DNA from: DAIPJH01 sp036770365
Lineage (GTDB): Bacteria; Pseudomonadota; Alphaproteobacteria; Rickettsiales; UBA998
DNA: 64,000 nt
Direction: 5' to 3'
Assembly: GCA_036770365.1 (NCBI GenBank)
Contig: DAIPJH010000002.1
Location: 224,759-288,758, forward strand
The position numbers and the translations under genes were made by a program. Below, in pieces: positions 44,317 to 53,599 of the stretch. A model generated the notes under the pieces. That model had not been told where the DNA came from. It did not search any database and saw only the letters and a program-made list of their open reading frames with translations. Position 1 is the first letter of the stretch; each line of letters starts with the position of its first letter.

Positions 44317-45178
44317 GGCTGCCCTTGCGGGGGTTATGGGGTATCCTATTGCGCAATCACTCTCACCTGCGCTACATGAATATTGGTTGGCACATCACAA
44401 AATCGATGGAGCTTATGTTCCGCTCCTTGTCAGCCCTGATACTTTAGAAATCAGCCTCAAATTACTTCCCCAACTTGGATTCAAAGGATTCAATATCACG
44501 CTACCACACAAAGAGAGTCTACTTCATATCGTAGACGAAATGGATGAGACAACAGCCATGATCGGGGCGATCAATACAGTGGTTGTTAAAGAAAATGGAC
44601 AACTCTTCGGAACAAATACAGATGCATATGGTTTTATTCAAAACTTGAATCATTCCCTTTTCAAACAAAACAAGAAAATAGATTTTTCATCCGCGCATGT
44701 TTTTATGCTTGGAGCAGGCGGTGCTGCAAAAGCAATCCTTGTGGCTTTGATGCAAGAGGGATGCAAAAACATCACTCTTTGCAATCGCAGCATGGAGCGT
44801 GCCATTGCTCTCAAAGATTCACTCAAAACATTTTCTGCCTTTGATAGCGTTTCCATAATATTAAGTGCATGGGAAGACCACAGCAAGAAAACACATCAAC
44901 CCATTGATTTACTTATTAATACCACACAACTAGGCATGATTGGACAGCCCCCGCTAGAGCTAGATTTAACCACATTACCCAAACATGCCATCGTGACTGA
45001 TATTGTCTATAATCCTTTAATGACACCACTGTTAGAAAATGCGGCACAATTGGGGTTCACAACCGTAGACGGATTAGGCATGTTACTTTGGCAAGCTCAA
45101 CAAGGATTTTATGCTTGGTTTGGGGTAAAACCAGACATCACCGACTCTTTACGTCATCATGTTTTAAATTGTAAATAA
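44297..45178 (+). CDS. aroE: Shikimate dehydrogenase
   Basis: AroE reduces 3-dehydroshikimate to shikimate with NADPH in aromatic amino acid synthesis. The 293-residue protein has the substrate site (GYPIAQSLSPALHEYW), the catalytic Lys/Asp pair in NITLPHKES and NTDAYGF, and the nucleotide-binding GAGGAAKAIL. An AAAGG site inside the end of ppsR sets the start. The order ppsR-aroE-coaE-dnaQ is the alphaproteobacterial origin-flanking order (with maf missing here). Confidence 0.94.
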   Translation: MSARTGKAALAGVMGYPIAQSLSPALHEYWLAHHKIDGAYVPLLVSPDTLEISLKLLPQLGFKGFNITLPHKESLLHIVDEMDETTAMIGAINTVVVKENGQLFGTNTDAYGFIQNLNHSLFKQNKKIDFSSAHVFMLGAGGAAKAILVALMQEGCKNITLCNRSMERAIALKDSLKTFSAFDSVSIILSAWEDHSKKTHQPIDLLINTTQLGMIGQPPLELDLTTLPKHAIVTDIVYNPLMTPLLENAAQLGFTTVDGLGMLLWQAQQGFYAWFGVKPDITDSLRHHVLNCK

Positions 45179-45239
45179 CCATACTCAACTTAAAGAACAT
45201 GTCGCTCTTAAATGGAATGGTTATACGCAGGAAGTCTAT

Positions 45240-45839
45240 ATGATACGCATTGGCATTACAGGCAGTATAGCTTCAGGTAAAAGTACCGTCGCCACCATGT
45301 TTAAAACACTTGGGGCAGCCATTTTTGATGCTGATAACACCGTCCACGAACTTTTACGCCACGACATATACGTCCAGCATCACATTCACCAACATTTTCC
45401 TGAAGCATGGGTCAATGGTCATATTCACCGCCCCACCTTAAGTCGCCTTGTCTTTGAAGATCATGATAAATTACATATTCTAGAAACCATCTTACATCCT
45501 GCGGTCAGACATAAAGAAGCCACCTTTCTAAGACGTGCCAAACAACTTGGTACACAGATTGCCATATGTGATATACCGTTACTCTTTGAAACAAATGCCC
45601 ATTTACGCATGGATTACTCCATACTTGTTTCATGCCCCCCTCTTCTACAAAGACAACGCGCATTAAAGCGTCCGCACATGACCACCAAAAAATTAGACGC
45701 TATCTTAACCAAACAAATGCCTGTATACCAAAAAAGAAAATATGCTGATTTTGAGATTCAAACTGGGCTTGGAAAAGCCTATAGTATGAAAAAAGTCAAA
45801 GAAATACTTGCTCATATAAGCAGAGAGACCCATGCGTGA
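45240..45839 (+). CDS. coaE: Dephospho-CoA kinase
   Basis: CoaE phosphorylates dephospho-CoA in the last step of coenzyme A synthesis. The 199-residue protein has the P-loop GITGSIASGKST at the N-terminus and the FDADNTVHELL, HPAVRHKE and DIPLLFET blocks. A GGAAG site precedes the ATG. It overlaps dnaQ by 8 bases. Confidence 0.94.
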   Translation: MIRIGITGSIASGKSTVATMFKTLGAAIFDADNTVHELLRHDIYVQHHIHQHFPEAWVNGHIHRPTLSRLVFEDHDKLHILETILHPAVRHKEATFLRRAKQLGTQIAICDIPLLFETNAHLRMDYSILVSCPPLLQRQRALKRPHMTTKKLDAILTKQMPVYQKRKYADFEIQTGLGKAYSMKKVKEILAHISRETHA

Positions 45840-46554
45840 GATAGCACTTGATACCGAAACTACTGGACTTGACCCTGCCGCAGGTCATCGCATCGTTGAA
45901 ATTGGCTGTGTGGAAATGGTTGATTATATGCGTACGGGACGTGTATTTCATTGCTACCTTAACCCCGAACGCGATATACCCGCTGAAGCTGAACGTATTC
46001 ACGGATTAAGCGCAGCTTTCCTTAAAGATAAGCCTCTATTTTCTAAGATATCTGACGATTTTCTAAATTTTATCCATGATGCGCCGTTGGTCATTCACAA
46101 CGCGGGTTTTGATATGAAATTTATCAATTTTGAGATTGGTCGCGTCGGACACAAACCCATTCCAATGACACGCACGATTGATACAGTTGCGTTAGCGCGT
46201 CAAAAGTTCCCCGGTCAAGGGGCAAGCCTTGATGCGTTATGTCGGCGTTTTAACATTGATTTATCCCTGCGTACCCATCACGGAGCATTGCTTGATGCTG
46301 AATTACTTGCCGATGTCTATTTAGAATTACGCGGTGGACGTCAAAAAGCAATGTTACTTGATGAAGAAAAGCCACAATCTTCTGAGGATGAACATGAAAA
46401 TGCTAGCATCACAAATGAAAAGATTAATGTGAAATTACGTCATTACAGTGCGTCTGAAGAAGAAATTGAAACCCATAAAAACTTTGTACTTAAACAGCTC
46501 AAAAAACCTCTTTGGGAACAATTTTATACTGCTGAAGCAGAGGCTATTATTTAA
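45832..46554 (+). CDS. dnaQ: DNA polymerase III epsilon subunit (3'-5' exonuclease)
   Basis: DnaQ is the proofreading subunit of the replicative polymerase. The 240-residue protein has the DEDDh exonuclease motifs: ALDTETTGLDP (Exo I), VIHNAGFDMKFI (Exo II), and HHGALLDAELLADVY (Exo III with the catalytic His). The C-terminal 50 residues, which bind the alpha subunit, are charged. Last gene of the plus-strand cluster; it converges with xerC, leaving a 13-base gap. Confidence 0.94.
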   Translation: MREIALDTETTGLDPAAGHRIVEIGCVEMVDYMRTGRVFHCYLNPERDIPAEAERIHGLSAAFLKDKPLFSKISDDFLNFIHDAPLVIHNAGFDMKFINFEIGRVGHKPIPMTRTIDTVALARQKFPGQGASLDALCRRFNIDLSLRTHHGALLDAELLADVYLELRGGRQKAMLLDEEKPQSSEDEHENASITNEKINVKLRHYSASEEEIETHKNFVLKQLKKPLWEQFYTAEAEAII

Positions 46555-46567
46555 GATTCTAACTAGA

Positions 46568-47554
46568 TCATTCTTTCTTTTTTTGGGTATTAGGATGAGC
46601 CTTATAGTAACTCGCAAGTAATGTATGCGTATCAACCTTAGTATAGATTTGTGTGGTTTTTGGACTTTCATGCCCTAAAAGCTCTTGAATATCACGTATA
46701 CCAACATCCTCTGCCAAAAGATGCGTTGCAAAGCTATGACGTAACGCATGTGATGTGAACGTCTCAGGCAGTCCTTTTTCTAAGCGTAACGCTCGTATTT
46801 TTTTCTGAAAGACTGTAGGTTGCAACGCTTTGCCACGTAATCCGACAAACAATAATGTAGTATCATCAAATTGATAAGGACACGCATGCAGGTACACATC
46901 CACCGCTGCCGCCACCTCATCAAGAAGCGGGACAACTCTTTGTTTCTTTCCTTTTCCACGTACTCTAATCACTTGCTGAGTTTTTAAAAAAGAAGCTTTT
47001 GATAATGATAACGCCTCCGAAATACGTAAGCCACACCCATACATAAGCATCATAAGCGCATCATCACGTTTTATAATCCACTCTGGTTCATCTTGTATGG
47101 CAAGACAGTTATTTTCTAATAACATTTCCGCTTGTTGCCGCGACAAAGCTTTTGGCAGAGGCCTTGATTTCTCAGACATTTCAAATGAATAAATAGCATC
47201 ATTTTCTATACCTTTCATCTTACGCAAATAACGAAAAAAACTACGAACAGATGCCAATGCACGCGCACGGCTTCGTACTTTCATATGCTCTGCCAAATGA
47301 GCTTGCCATCCCCTTATGGTCGAATATTGAAGTGATGCCATATGCTCTAAACTCACCACCTCCGCATAGACATCACACATATGTTTCAAAAAGACAGTAA
47401 CATCATGAAAATAAGCCTCTGATGTGTGCGATGAAAATCCACGTACATTTTCAAGTTGCTGATGCCATGCAAGCACAAGCTGAGAAAACGAAAACTCTAT
47501 TGGTAATGCTTTTAAAATTAAATAATCGGGTCGATCCCCGTTTCCCTTAAGCAT
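46568..47554 (-). CDS. xerC: Tyrosine recombinase XerC/XerD type
   Basis: This 328-residue recombinase would resolve chromosome dimers at dif with its partner. The catalytic set is complete: Arg in YGCGLRISEALSL, Lys in VRGKGKKQRVVPL, His and Arg in HALRHSFATHLL, His in ELLGHESPKTT, and Tyr in QIYTKV. Following DUF484, as in the common DUF484-xerC order, favours XerC over XerD. Its start overlaps the DUF484 gene by 37 bases, unusually long; a start further inside the reading frame is possible. Confidence 0.9.
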   Translation of the reverse strand: MLKGNGDRPDYLILKALPIEFSFSQLVLAWHQQLENVRGFSSHTSEAYFHDVTVFLKHMCDVYAEVVSLEHMASLQYSTIRGWQAHLAEHMKVRSRARALASVRSFFRYLRKMKGIENDAIYSFEMSEKSRPLPKALSRQQAEMLLENNCLAIQDEPEWIIKRDDALMMLMYGCGLRISEALSLSKASFLKTQQVIRVRGKGKKQRVVPLLDEVAAAVDVYLHACPYQFDDTTLLFVGLRGKALQPTVFQKKIRALRLEKGLPETFTSHALRHSFATHLLAEDVGIRDIQELLGHESPKTTQIYTKVDTHTLLASYYKAHPNTQKKKE

Positions 47555-48291
47555 GTATCTAACCGCTCTTCGACTATTTGCGCTAAGAATTTCAATAACT
47601 CAACCCCCTGCCCGACATGATAACGTCCAACGTCACGCACGCCAAAAGCAAGTAACGCTTCATGCGAACTGTGATTAAGCTCTAACCGCAACATCACACA
47701 TGAACGAACCAACCAACTACTCTCAGTGAAAATATGTTCAATCGCTTCACCTTCAAATTCTTCTTCTAAAGAAATGTCAGCACTAAGATAGCTTAGGTTT
47801 GAACCAAACAAAACCTGATTTGTTCCAACAGGAACAAACACTATCCCCGAATAATCAGCATCATGATAATTATTGCTATCATACAACTCTGAAACATCTG
47901 ACTCCATCGCAAGACGCACAACATCCACATCAAATAATGTCACAAAATCTTGAGAAATTACTTGAAGAATTTCTTCGAGATCTTTGGCTCGTACCAATCT
48001 CAAAATAGCTTGGTGGACCTGCGCTTGCACCGATGCATTATCACGCACAGATACCACCAAATGATCGATCTTCAATCGTTCACTATAGATCGTATCTTGT
48101 AATTTACTAATGGCAACCGACTGGAAATCTAAGATTTTATCTTCTGTACCATGATCACGCACAGGCAAATTCAAATGCGCAATCACGTCCGTATGCTGCA
48201 AAAAGAAATCAGGGTGGGCAAGCAAAAACAAACGCACGGCTTCTGGCGTTATTAACTCTTTTTCTGCTACCCTACCTTGCGTATCTTTCAT
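47518..48291 (-). CDS. DUF484 family protein
   Basis: This 257-residue protein of the DUF484 family has a GAF-like fold. The family hallmark is near the N-terminus: VRLFLLAHPDFFLQHTDVI, followed by DFQSVAISKLQ. A short coiled coil then precedes a sensory-like domain. It is commonly encoded just upstream of xerC, as here. No enzymatic residues are seen and the molecular role is unknown. The ATG at 48291 is preferred over a GTG at 48306. Confidence 0.87.
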   Translation of the reverse strand: MKDTQGRVAEKELITPEAVRLFLLAHPDFFLQHTDVIAHLNLPVRDHGTEDKILDFQSVAISKLQDTIYSERLKIDHLVVSVRDNASVQAQVHQAILRLVRAKDLEEILQVISQDFVTLFDVDVVRLAMESDVSELYDSNNYHDADYSGIVFVPVGTNQVLFGSNLSYLSADISLEEEFEGEAIEHIFTESSWLVRSCVMLRLELNHSSHEALLAFGVRDVGRYHVGQGVELLKFLAQIVEERLDTCLRETGIDPII

Positions 48292-48310
48292 ACTACCAAA
48301 ACCCACTATT

Positions 48311-48377
48311 GTCGTACCAGCACAAGTTGGTATCTAAATCTAGATTGTAACTAGATTCCAGCCCGCGCTGAAATGAC
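48311..48377. repeat. Dispersed palindromic repeat, copy 2
   Basis: This diverged copy of the element at 6599-6665 has the same length, matching outer parts (GTCGTACCAG at the left, AAATGAC at the right) and a more different centre. The arms TACCA/TGGTA and ATTCCAGC/GCTGAAAT can still pair. It lies between the DUF484 and transaldolase genes. Confidence 0.7.
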
Positions 48378-48383
48378 AAAAAA

Positions 48384-49040
48384 TTATAACACTTTCATCC
48401 CTGATTTCTCAACATCCTTGATAAAAGCTTCTAAGCCTCTATCAGTCAAAGGATGTTGCACCAATTGTTTCATCACGGAGGGAGGAATAGTAGCGACATG
48501 CGCACCCATTTTTGCGGATTCAATCAAGTGAATAGGATTGCGCACAGAAGCAACAAGTACTTCTGTTTCAAGCTCATCATAATTGCTAAAAATAGTGACA
48601 ATATCTTGAATCAGAAGCAAACCATCTTGCCCAATATCATCCAAACGCCCTACAAATGGCGATACGAATGCTGCACCTGCTTTCGCAGCAAGTAGTGCCT
48701 GCGCCGCAGAAAAACACAAGGTCACATTCACTGCAATCCCTTGATTTGAGAAATGACGGCATGCCTTTAAACCATCCCATGTAAGCGGCACTTTAATTGC
48801 AATGTTATCCGCGATATTGGCAAGCACTTCACCCTCGCGCATCATACCTTCTACGTTTGTAGCTAACACTTCTGCGCTCACAGGACCATCGACCAATTCA
48901 CAAATCTCTTTGATAACTTCTTTGAAATCACGTCCAGATTTTGCAATCAAAGTTGGATTGGTGGTCACACCATCAAGCAAACCTGTTTCCGCTAATTCCG
49001 CAATTTCTCTTACATCCGCTGTATCTACAAAAAATTTCAT
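48384..49040 (-). CDS. Small transaldolase / fructose-6-phosphate aldolase-like protein
   Basis: This 218-residue protein is of the short TalC/FSA type, an alpha/beta-barrel class I aldolase. It has the opening MKFFVDTADVREIAELAETG, the block GVTTNPTLIAKSG, and the Schiff-base lysine in IAIKVPLTWDGLKA. Members of this size are either transaldolase of the pentose phosphate pathway or fructose-6-phosphate aldolase. In Alphaproteobacteria a gene of this kind near priA is usually the transaldolase. Monocistronic; it diverges from priA. Confidence 0.9.
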   Translation of the reverse strand: MKFFVDTADVREIAELAETGLLDGVTTNPTLIAKSGRDFKEVIKEICELVDGPVSAEVLATNVEGMMREGEVLANIADNIAIKVPLTWDGLKACRHFSNQGIAVNVTLCFSAAQALLAAKAGAAFVSPFVGRLDDIGQDGLLLIQDIVTIFSNYDELETEVLVASVRNPIHLIESAKMGAHVATIPPSVMKQLVQHPLTDRGLEAFIKDVEKSGMKVL

Positions 49041-49104
49041 TGTCTATCCTCGTTTATTTCACCTAATGTTACTGCGTTTCTAATTAAGCGGAGTTTATAA
49101 CTTC

Positions 49105-51309
49105 ATGCAATCACTTTCACCTAAATTAGCAAGACAAGTTGAAGTCTTAGTCCCAGTCGCCATTGGCGATAGCTTTGATTACAGTGTGCCTGAAGAGATA
49201 AACGTAGTAGTCGGAAGTTACGTTCTTGTACCGTTTGGATCAAAAACACTTGTGGGTGTAGTCATAGGTGCTAGCAATGGAACACTTGATGCAAAAAAAT
49301 ACAAATCCATCCTAGAAGTTTTTAGCCATATTCCCCCAGCCAGCACCGCTTTTTTATCCTTCATTACTATCTGCGCCCAATATTATATGAGTCCGCGCAA
49401 TCAAGTTTTCAAAATGGTACTTAGCCAACCCGAAGCACTGACCAAACCTTATCGTGAGACACGCTATAACCTCAGCGTACTTAGCAAAGACCCAGAGCAT
49501 CCTGCGTTTATGAAACGCAACTCAGCACGAAACAGAATTCTAAATTATCTATCAGATAAACATGATACCATTTTAGCTGAGATTTTAGAGAATACTTCAA
49601 CAAGCAAATCTGTCGTTACGGCAATGGTTGAAGCTAAATTACTTGATAAAAGAATTTTCACCACCGCACCCTCTGCCCCGATTTTTGACTTTAACAAACC
49701 TACCCTCAGCAAAGAACAAAAAGAAGCCGCTTCACTTTTTGTCGAAGCCGTAAATGAAAACCTGCGCTTTCAAACTTTTCTTTTAGAAGGTGTAACAGGC
49801 TCAGGCAAAACCGAAGTCTATTTTGAAGCAATTGAAGCTGCGCTGCTACAAGGTAAACAATCCCTGATATTACTTCCTGAAATTGCGCTAAGTGTGCAAT
49901 GGACATCGCGCTTCAAACAACGTTTTGGCTTTGATCCAACGGTGTGGCACTCCGCTATTTCAGAATCCGCAAAACGCACCTTATGGCAAGCGGCAAGCTG
50001 CGGCACAGCTCCCGTAATTGTTGGCGCACGTTCCGCTTTATTTATTCCCTGTAAGAATCTCGGTCTCATCATTGTTGATGAGGAACATGAAACATCGTAT
50101 AAACAAGAAGACCATGTGATGTACCATGCGCGTGATATGGCGATCGTGCGTGCGTATCAAGAAAATATCCCGATTATCCTTGCCTCCGCCTCACCTTCAC
50201 TAGAATCACTTTATAATGTAGAACAAGGTAAATATCAGCATGTGCGAATTCATGCACGTTTTGCACAGGCCACTCTGCCTCATATTTCACTGATTGATAT
50301 GAAAAAATCTGGGCTTCCTTCACATAAATGGCTGTCACCTCCATTAATTCAAAAGCTACACGAAACTATCGCAGATAAGAAACAGGCTATTTTATTCCTC
50401 AACCGTAAAGGCTATGCACCTTTGCTTTTATGCCGCCATTGTGGTTATCGCTTTGCCTGTCCTTCGTGTACTAGTTGGCTAGTACTACATAAGTCTCAAC
50501 GTAGCCTATGCTGCCACCACTGCGGCTACGCAACGTCTGAACCAAAAGATTGTCCGCAGTGCCACCAGACAGACGCGCTAGCAGCCTGTGGACCAGGTAC
50601 AGAGCGTATCTATGAGGAAACTCTCCAAACTTTTCCTAATGCGCGCATCACCACAATCACAAGTGACCACCTAATCAACAAAGCATCATTTGAACGTGAA
50701 ATAGAGCGCATCCAAAACGGTGAAGTCGATATTATCATTGGTACGCAGATCCTTGCCAAAGGGCATCATTTTTCTAATCTGACCCTTGTTGGTATCCTAG
50801 ATGCAGACTTAGGTTTGTCGGGTGGAGATTTGCGCTGCGTTGAGCGGTCATGGCAATTATTACATCAAATTTCAGGGCGGGCAGGACGCGAAGAACATCA
50901 AGGGCATGTTTATATTCAAACGTGGCAACCTGAACACCCACTAATGCAAGCCCTCGCACACGGCAAAGAGCAGGAGTTGATTGCCCTAGAAAAAGAAGCA
51001 CGTAGCAATATGCTGATGCCACCTTACGGTCGCCTAGCCTCGATTATTTTAGAAAGTCAAAAAGAAGAGCTGGTGCAAAAAGCAGCACAAATACTAGCGC
51101 AAAGCATTCCTTCAATCGAACAGGTAACGATTTTAGGACCAGCCCCAGCCCCACTTTATAGACTGAGAAATCACTATAGAATAAGATTTTTGGTCAAGAC
51201 ACCACGTAACATCAATATACAGCGTATTATTGCAAACTGGCTACACAATATAAAGCTTTCTTCAATGGTGCGCTGCAAAATCGACATCGACCCCTACAGT
51301 TTTTTATGA
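49105..51309 (+). CDS. priA: Primosomal helicase PriA
   Basis: PriA restarts stalled replication forks by loading the replicative helicase. The 734-residue protein has the N-terminal 3'-end-binding domain (VEVLVPVAIGDSFDYSVPEE), helicase Walker A GVTGSGKTEVYFEA, DEEH box (VDEEHETSYKQED), the zinc-binding insert with pairs LCRHCGYRFACPSC and CCHHCGYA/DCPQC, and the helicase motif HQISGRAGREEHQG. Length is normal. It precedes the ATP synthase operon, the usual alphaproteobacterial neighbour. Confidence 0.96.
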   Translation: MQSLSPKLARQVEVLVPVAIGDSFDYSVPEEINVVVGSYVLVPFGSKTLVGVVIGASNGTLDAKKYKSILEVFSHIPPASTAFLSFITICAQYYMSPRNQVFKMVLSQPEALTKPYRETRYNLSVLSKDPEHPAFMKRNSARNRILNYLSDKHDTILAEILENTSTSKSVVTAMVEAKLLDKRIFTTAPSAPIFDFNKPTLSKEQKEAASLFVEAVNENLRFQTFLLEGVTGSGKTEVYFEAIEAALLQGKQSLILLPEIALSVQWTSRFKQRFGFDPTVWHSAISESAKRTLWQAASCGTAPVIVGARSALFIPCKNLGLIIVDEEHETSYKQEDHVMYHARDMAIVRAYQENIPIILASASPSLESLYNVEQGKYQHVRIHARFAQATLPHISLIDMKKSGLPSHKWLSPPLIQKLHETIADKKQAILFLNRKGYAPLLLCRHCGYRFACPSCTSWLVLHKSQRSLCCHHCGYATSEPKDCPQCHQTDALAACGPGTERIYEETLQTFPNARITTITSDHLINKASFEREIERIQNGEVDIIIGTQILAKGHHFSNLTLVGILDADLGLSGGDLRCVERSWQLLHQISGRAGREEHQGHVYIQTWQPEHPLMQALAHGKEQELIALEKEARSNMLMPPYGRLASIILESQKEELVQKAAQILAQSIPSIEQVTILGPAPAPLYRLRNHYRIRFLVKTPRNINIQRIIANWLHNIKLSSMVRCKIDIDPYSFL

Positions 51310-51317
51310 AAAGGGGG

Positions 51318-51346
51318 TTGTAAATAGAACGTTTTTTTCCTATAGA
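51318..51346 (+). promoter_or_regulatory. Candidate sigma-70-type promoter for the atp operon
   Basis: TTGTAA (51318-51323) and TATAGA (51341-51346) are separated by 17 bases, close to the housekeeping consensus. They lie about 100 bases before atpH in the 134-base gap after priA. Based on hexamer match only. Confidence 0.4.
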
Positions 51347-51443
51347 TTCGCAGCCTGAAAAAAACATGACTTAAACTCTAGGAGATAAGCCAGCTTTTGC
51401 AGTGCAAAATAAATATATAAATTTTTGATATACAAGGTTTATT

Positions 51444-52013
51444 GTGACACTATCAACATCAGAGACCCGCTTAATTGCATCGCGCTATGTATCTGCGCTG
51501 TTTCCTATGGCTGAGGAAAAGAAAGAACTTGATAAAGTTCTCTCTGATTTGGAGTCATTATCTGTTGCGATTAAAAACCATGATGAATTGTCTCGCGTGA
51601 TTGCTAGCCCCATCACCACCCGCGCTGCTAAAGCTGCGATCATGGATGAGCTTGCTAAAAAAATCAAAGCCTCCCCGCTTATCATCAATACACTGACACG
51701 TCTTGCACACAATAATCGCTTAGATTGCCTTTCTATGCTTGCAGAGATTTTCCGTGAACGTCTCATGAAAGCACGTGGCGAAATTGCTATTGAAATTATT
51801 TCTGCGTCTGAACTTTCTAAAGCACAGATTGATGACATCACCGCTTCTGTAGGTAAAGCATCAAGTGCAAAAGTTCACGCACACGTCACCCTCAATCACG
51901 ATATTCTCGGCGGCATCATGATTCGTCATGGTTCTGCTTTACTAGACTATTCGCTGCGCGGAAAATTACAACGTCTTGGGGATTCCCTAAAGGCGCGCGT
52001 TGTTACACAATAA
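51444..52013 (+). CDS. atpH: ATP synthase F1 subunit delta
   Basis: This subunit links the F1 head to the peripheral stalk. The 189-residue protein has the N-terminal helical domain (ASRYVSALFPMAEEKKELDKV) and the conserved C-terminal ILGGIMIRHGSALLDYSLRGKL. The start is GTG at 51444 with an AAGG site. First gene of atpHAGDC. The Fo genes (a, c, b, b') are elsewhere, as is normal in Alphaproteobacteria. Confidence 0.94.
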   Translation: MTLSTSETRLIASRYVSALFPMAEEKKELDKVLSDLESLSVAIKNHDELSRVIASPITTRAAKAAIMDELAKKIKASPLIINTLTRLAHNNRLDCLSMLAEIFRERLMKARGEIAIEIISASELSKAQIDDITASVGKASSAKVHAHVTLNHDILGGIMIRHGSALLDYSLRGKLQRLGDSLKARVVTQ

Positions 52014-52042
52014 TTTACGTTGAAATTAAAGGAGAGCCACCC

Positions 52043-53572
52043 ATGGACATTCGTCCCTCAGAAATCTCGGATATTTTAAAAGCACAAATCCAAGGTCATA
52101 AAGATGGTGCTGAACTTGCTGAAGTTGGACAGGTTGTTTCTGTTACCGACGGTGTTGCTATCGTCTATGGTTTAGAAAATGTTCAAGCAGGTGAGATGGT
52201 TGAGTTTGCCTCTGGTATTAAAGGGATGGCACTGAACCTTGATGAAGATTCTGTTGGTGTGGTGATTTTCGGTGAAGATCGCGGCGTACGCGAAGGCGAC
52301 ATTGTAAAACGTACCCGTACCATCGTGGATGTCCCTGTTGGTAAAGAACTTCTTGGTCGCGTCGTTGATGGTTTGGGTAATCCGATCGACGGCAAAGGTG
52401 CAATCAAATCTAAATCCCGTTCACGTGTTGAAGTTAAAGCACCAGGAATTATTGCACGTAAATCAGTACATGAACCAATGCAAACGGGGATTAAAGCAAT
52501 CGATTCTTTAATTCCAATCGGACGTGGTCAGCGCGAGCTTATCATTGGTGATCGTCAAACTGGCAAAACCGCGATTGCTGTTGATGCTATCCTTAACCAA
52601 CTTGCTGTGAACAAAGCAGCAAAAGACGATAAAGATAAACTTTTCTGTATCTATGTTGCGGTTGGACAAAAACGCTCTACCGTAGCACAAGTAGTAAAAA
52701 AACTCGAAGAAGCTGGCGCAATGGAATACACCATTGTCGTTGCTGCTACCGCTTCTGAATCTGCGCCGCTTCAATATCTTGCACCTTATACAGGTTGCTC
52801 GATGGGTGAGTTTTTCCGTGATAATGGCATGCACGCCCTTATCATTTATGATGATTTATCAAAACAAGCGGTTGCTTATCGTCAAATGTCACTCTTGCTA
52901 CGCCGCCCACCAGGACGCGAAGCTTATCCGGGGGATGTATTCTATATTCACTCACGTTTGCTTGAACGTGCAGCGAAAATGTCGGATGAGAAAGGGGCAG
53001 GTTCTTTGACCGCGCTTCCAGTGATTGAAACCCAAGCGGGTGACGTTTCTGCCTATATTCCAACCAACGTGATTTCTATCACTGATGGTCAGATCTTCTT
53101 AGAAACCACCTTGTTCTATAAAGGTGTTCGCCCTGCGGTGAATGTAGGTTTATCTGTTTCTCGTGTTGGATCTGCAGCGCAAATCAAAGCAATGAAACAA
53201 GTTGCTGGTACAATTAAGCTTGAGCTTGCTCAATATCGTGAGATGGAAGCCTTTGCTCAGTTTGGTTCAGATCTTGATGCATCAACCCAAAAATTACTTA
53301 GTCGTGGTCAGCGTTTGACAGAACTTTTAAAACAAGCGCAATATTCTCCTCTTCTTGTTGAAGAACAAGTCTGTGTGATTTACGCAGGTGTAAAAGGTTA
53401 TCTTGACCGTATCGACACCAACAAAGTAGGTGCTTTTGAAACTGCGATGCTTCGTGAACTTCGTTCTGAGAAAAAACTGCTTGAAGAAATCCGTACCAAA
53501 AAAGCTCTTTCTCCTGAGTTAGAAGAGAAACTAAAAGGCATGATTGAAACCGTGTTGAAGTTAGCTGCATAA
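52043..53572 (+). CDS. atpA: ATP synthase F1 subunit alpha
   Basis: This is the regulatory nucleotide-binding subunit of F1. The 509-residue protein has Walker A GDRQTGKTAI, the signature PAVNVGLSVSRVGSAAQ, and the N-terminal beta-barrel (VVSVTDGVAIVYGLENV). An AAGGAG site precedes the ATG. Length and motifs are normal. Confidence 0.97.
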   Translation: MDIRPSEISDILKAQIQGHKDGAELAEVGQVVSVTDGVAIVYGLENVQAGEMVEFASGIKGMALNLDEDSVGVVIFGEDRGVREGDIVKRTRTIVDVPVGKELLGRVVDGLGNPIDGKGAIKSKSRSRVEVKAPGIIARKSVHEPMQTGIKAIDSLIPIGRGQRELIIGDRQTGKTAIAVDAILNQLAVNKAAKDDKDKLFCIYVAVGQKRSTVAQVVKKLEEAGAMEYTIVVAATASESAPLQYLAPYTGCSMGEFFRDNGMHALIIYDDLSKQAVAYRQMSLLLRRPPGREAYPGDVFYIHSRLLERAAKMSDEKGAGSLTALPVIETQAGDVSAYIPTNVISITDGQIFLETTLFYKGVRPAVNVGLSVSRVGSAAQIKAMKQVAGTIKLELAQYREMEAFAQFGSDLDASTQKLLSRGQRLTELLKQAQYSPLLVEEQVCVIYAGVKGYLDRIDTNKVGAFETAMLRELRSEKKLLEEIRTKKALSPELEEKLKGMIETVLKLAA

Positions 53573-53599
53573 GGCATTTTTGGTTAAAGTGAGAACATC

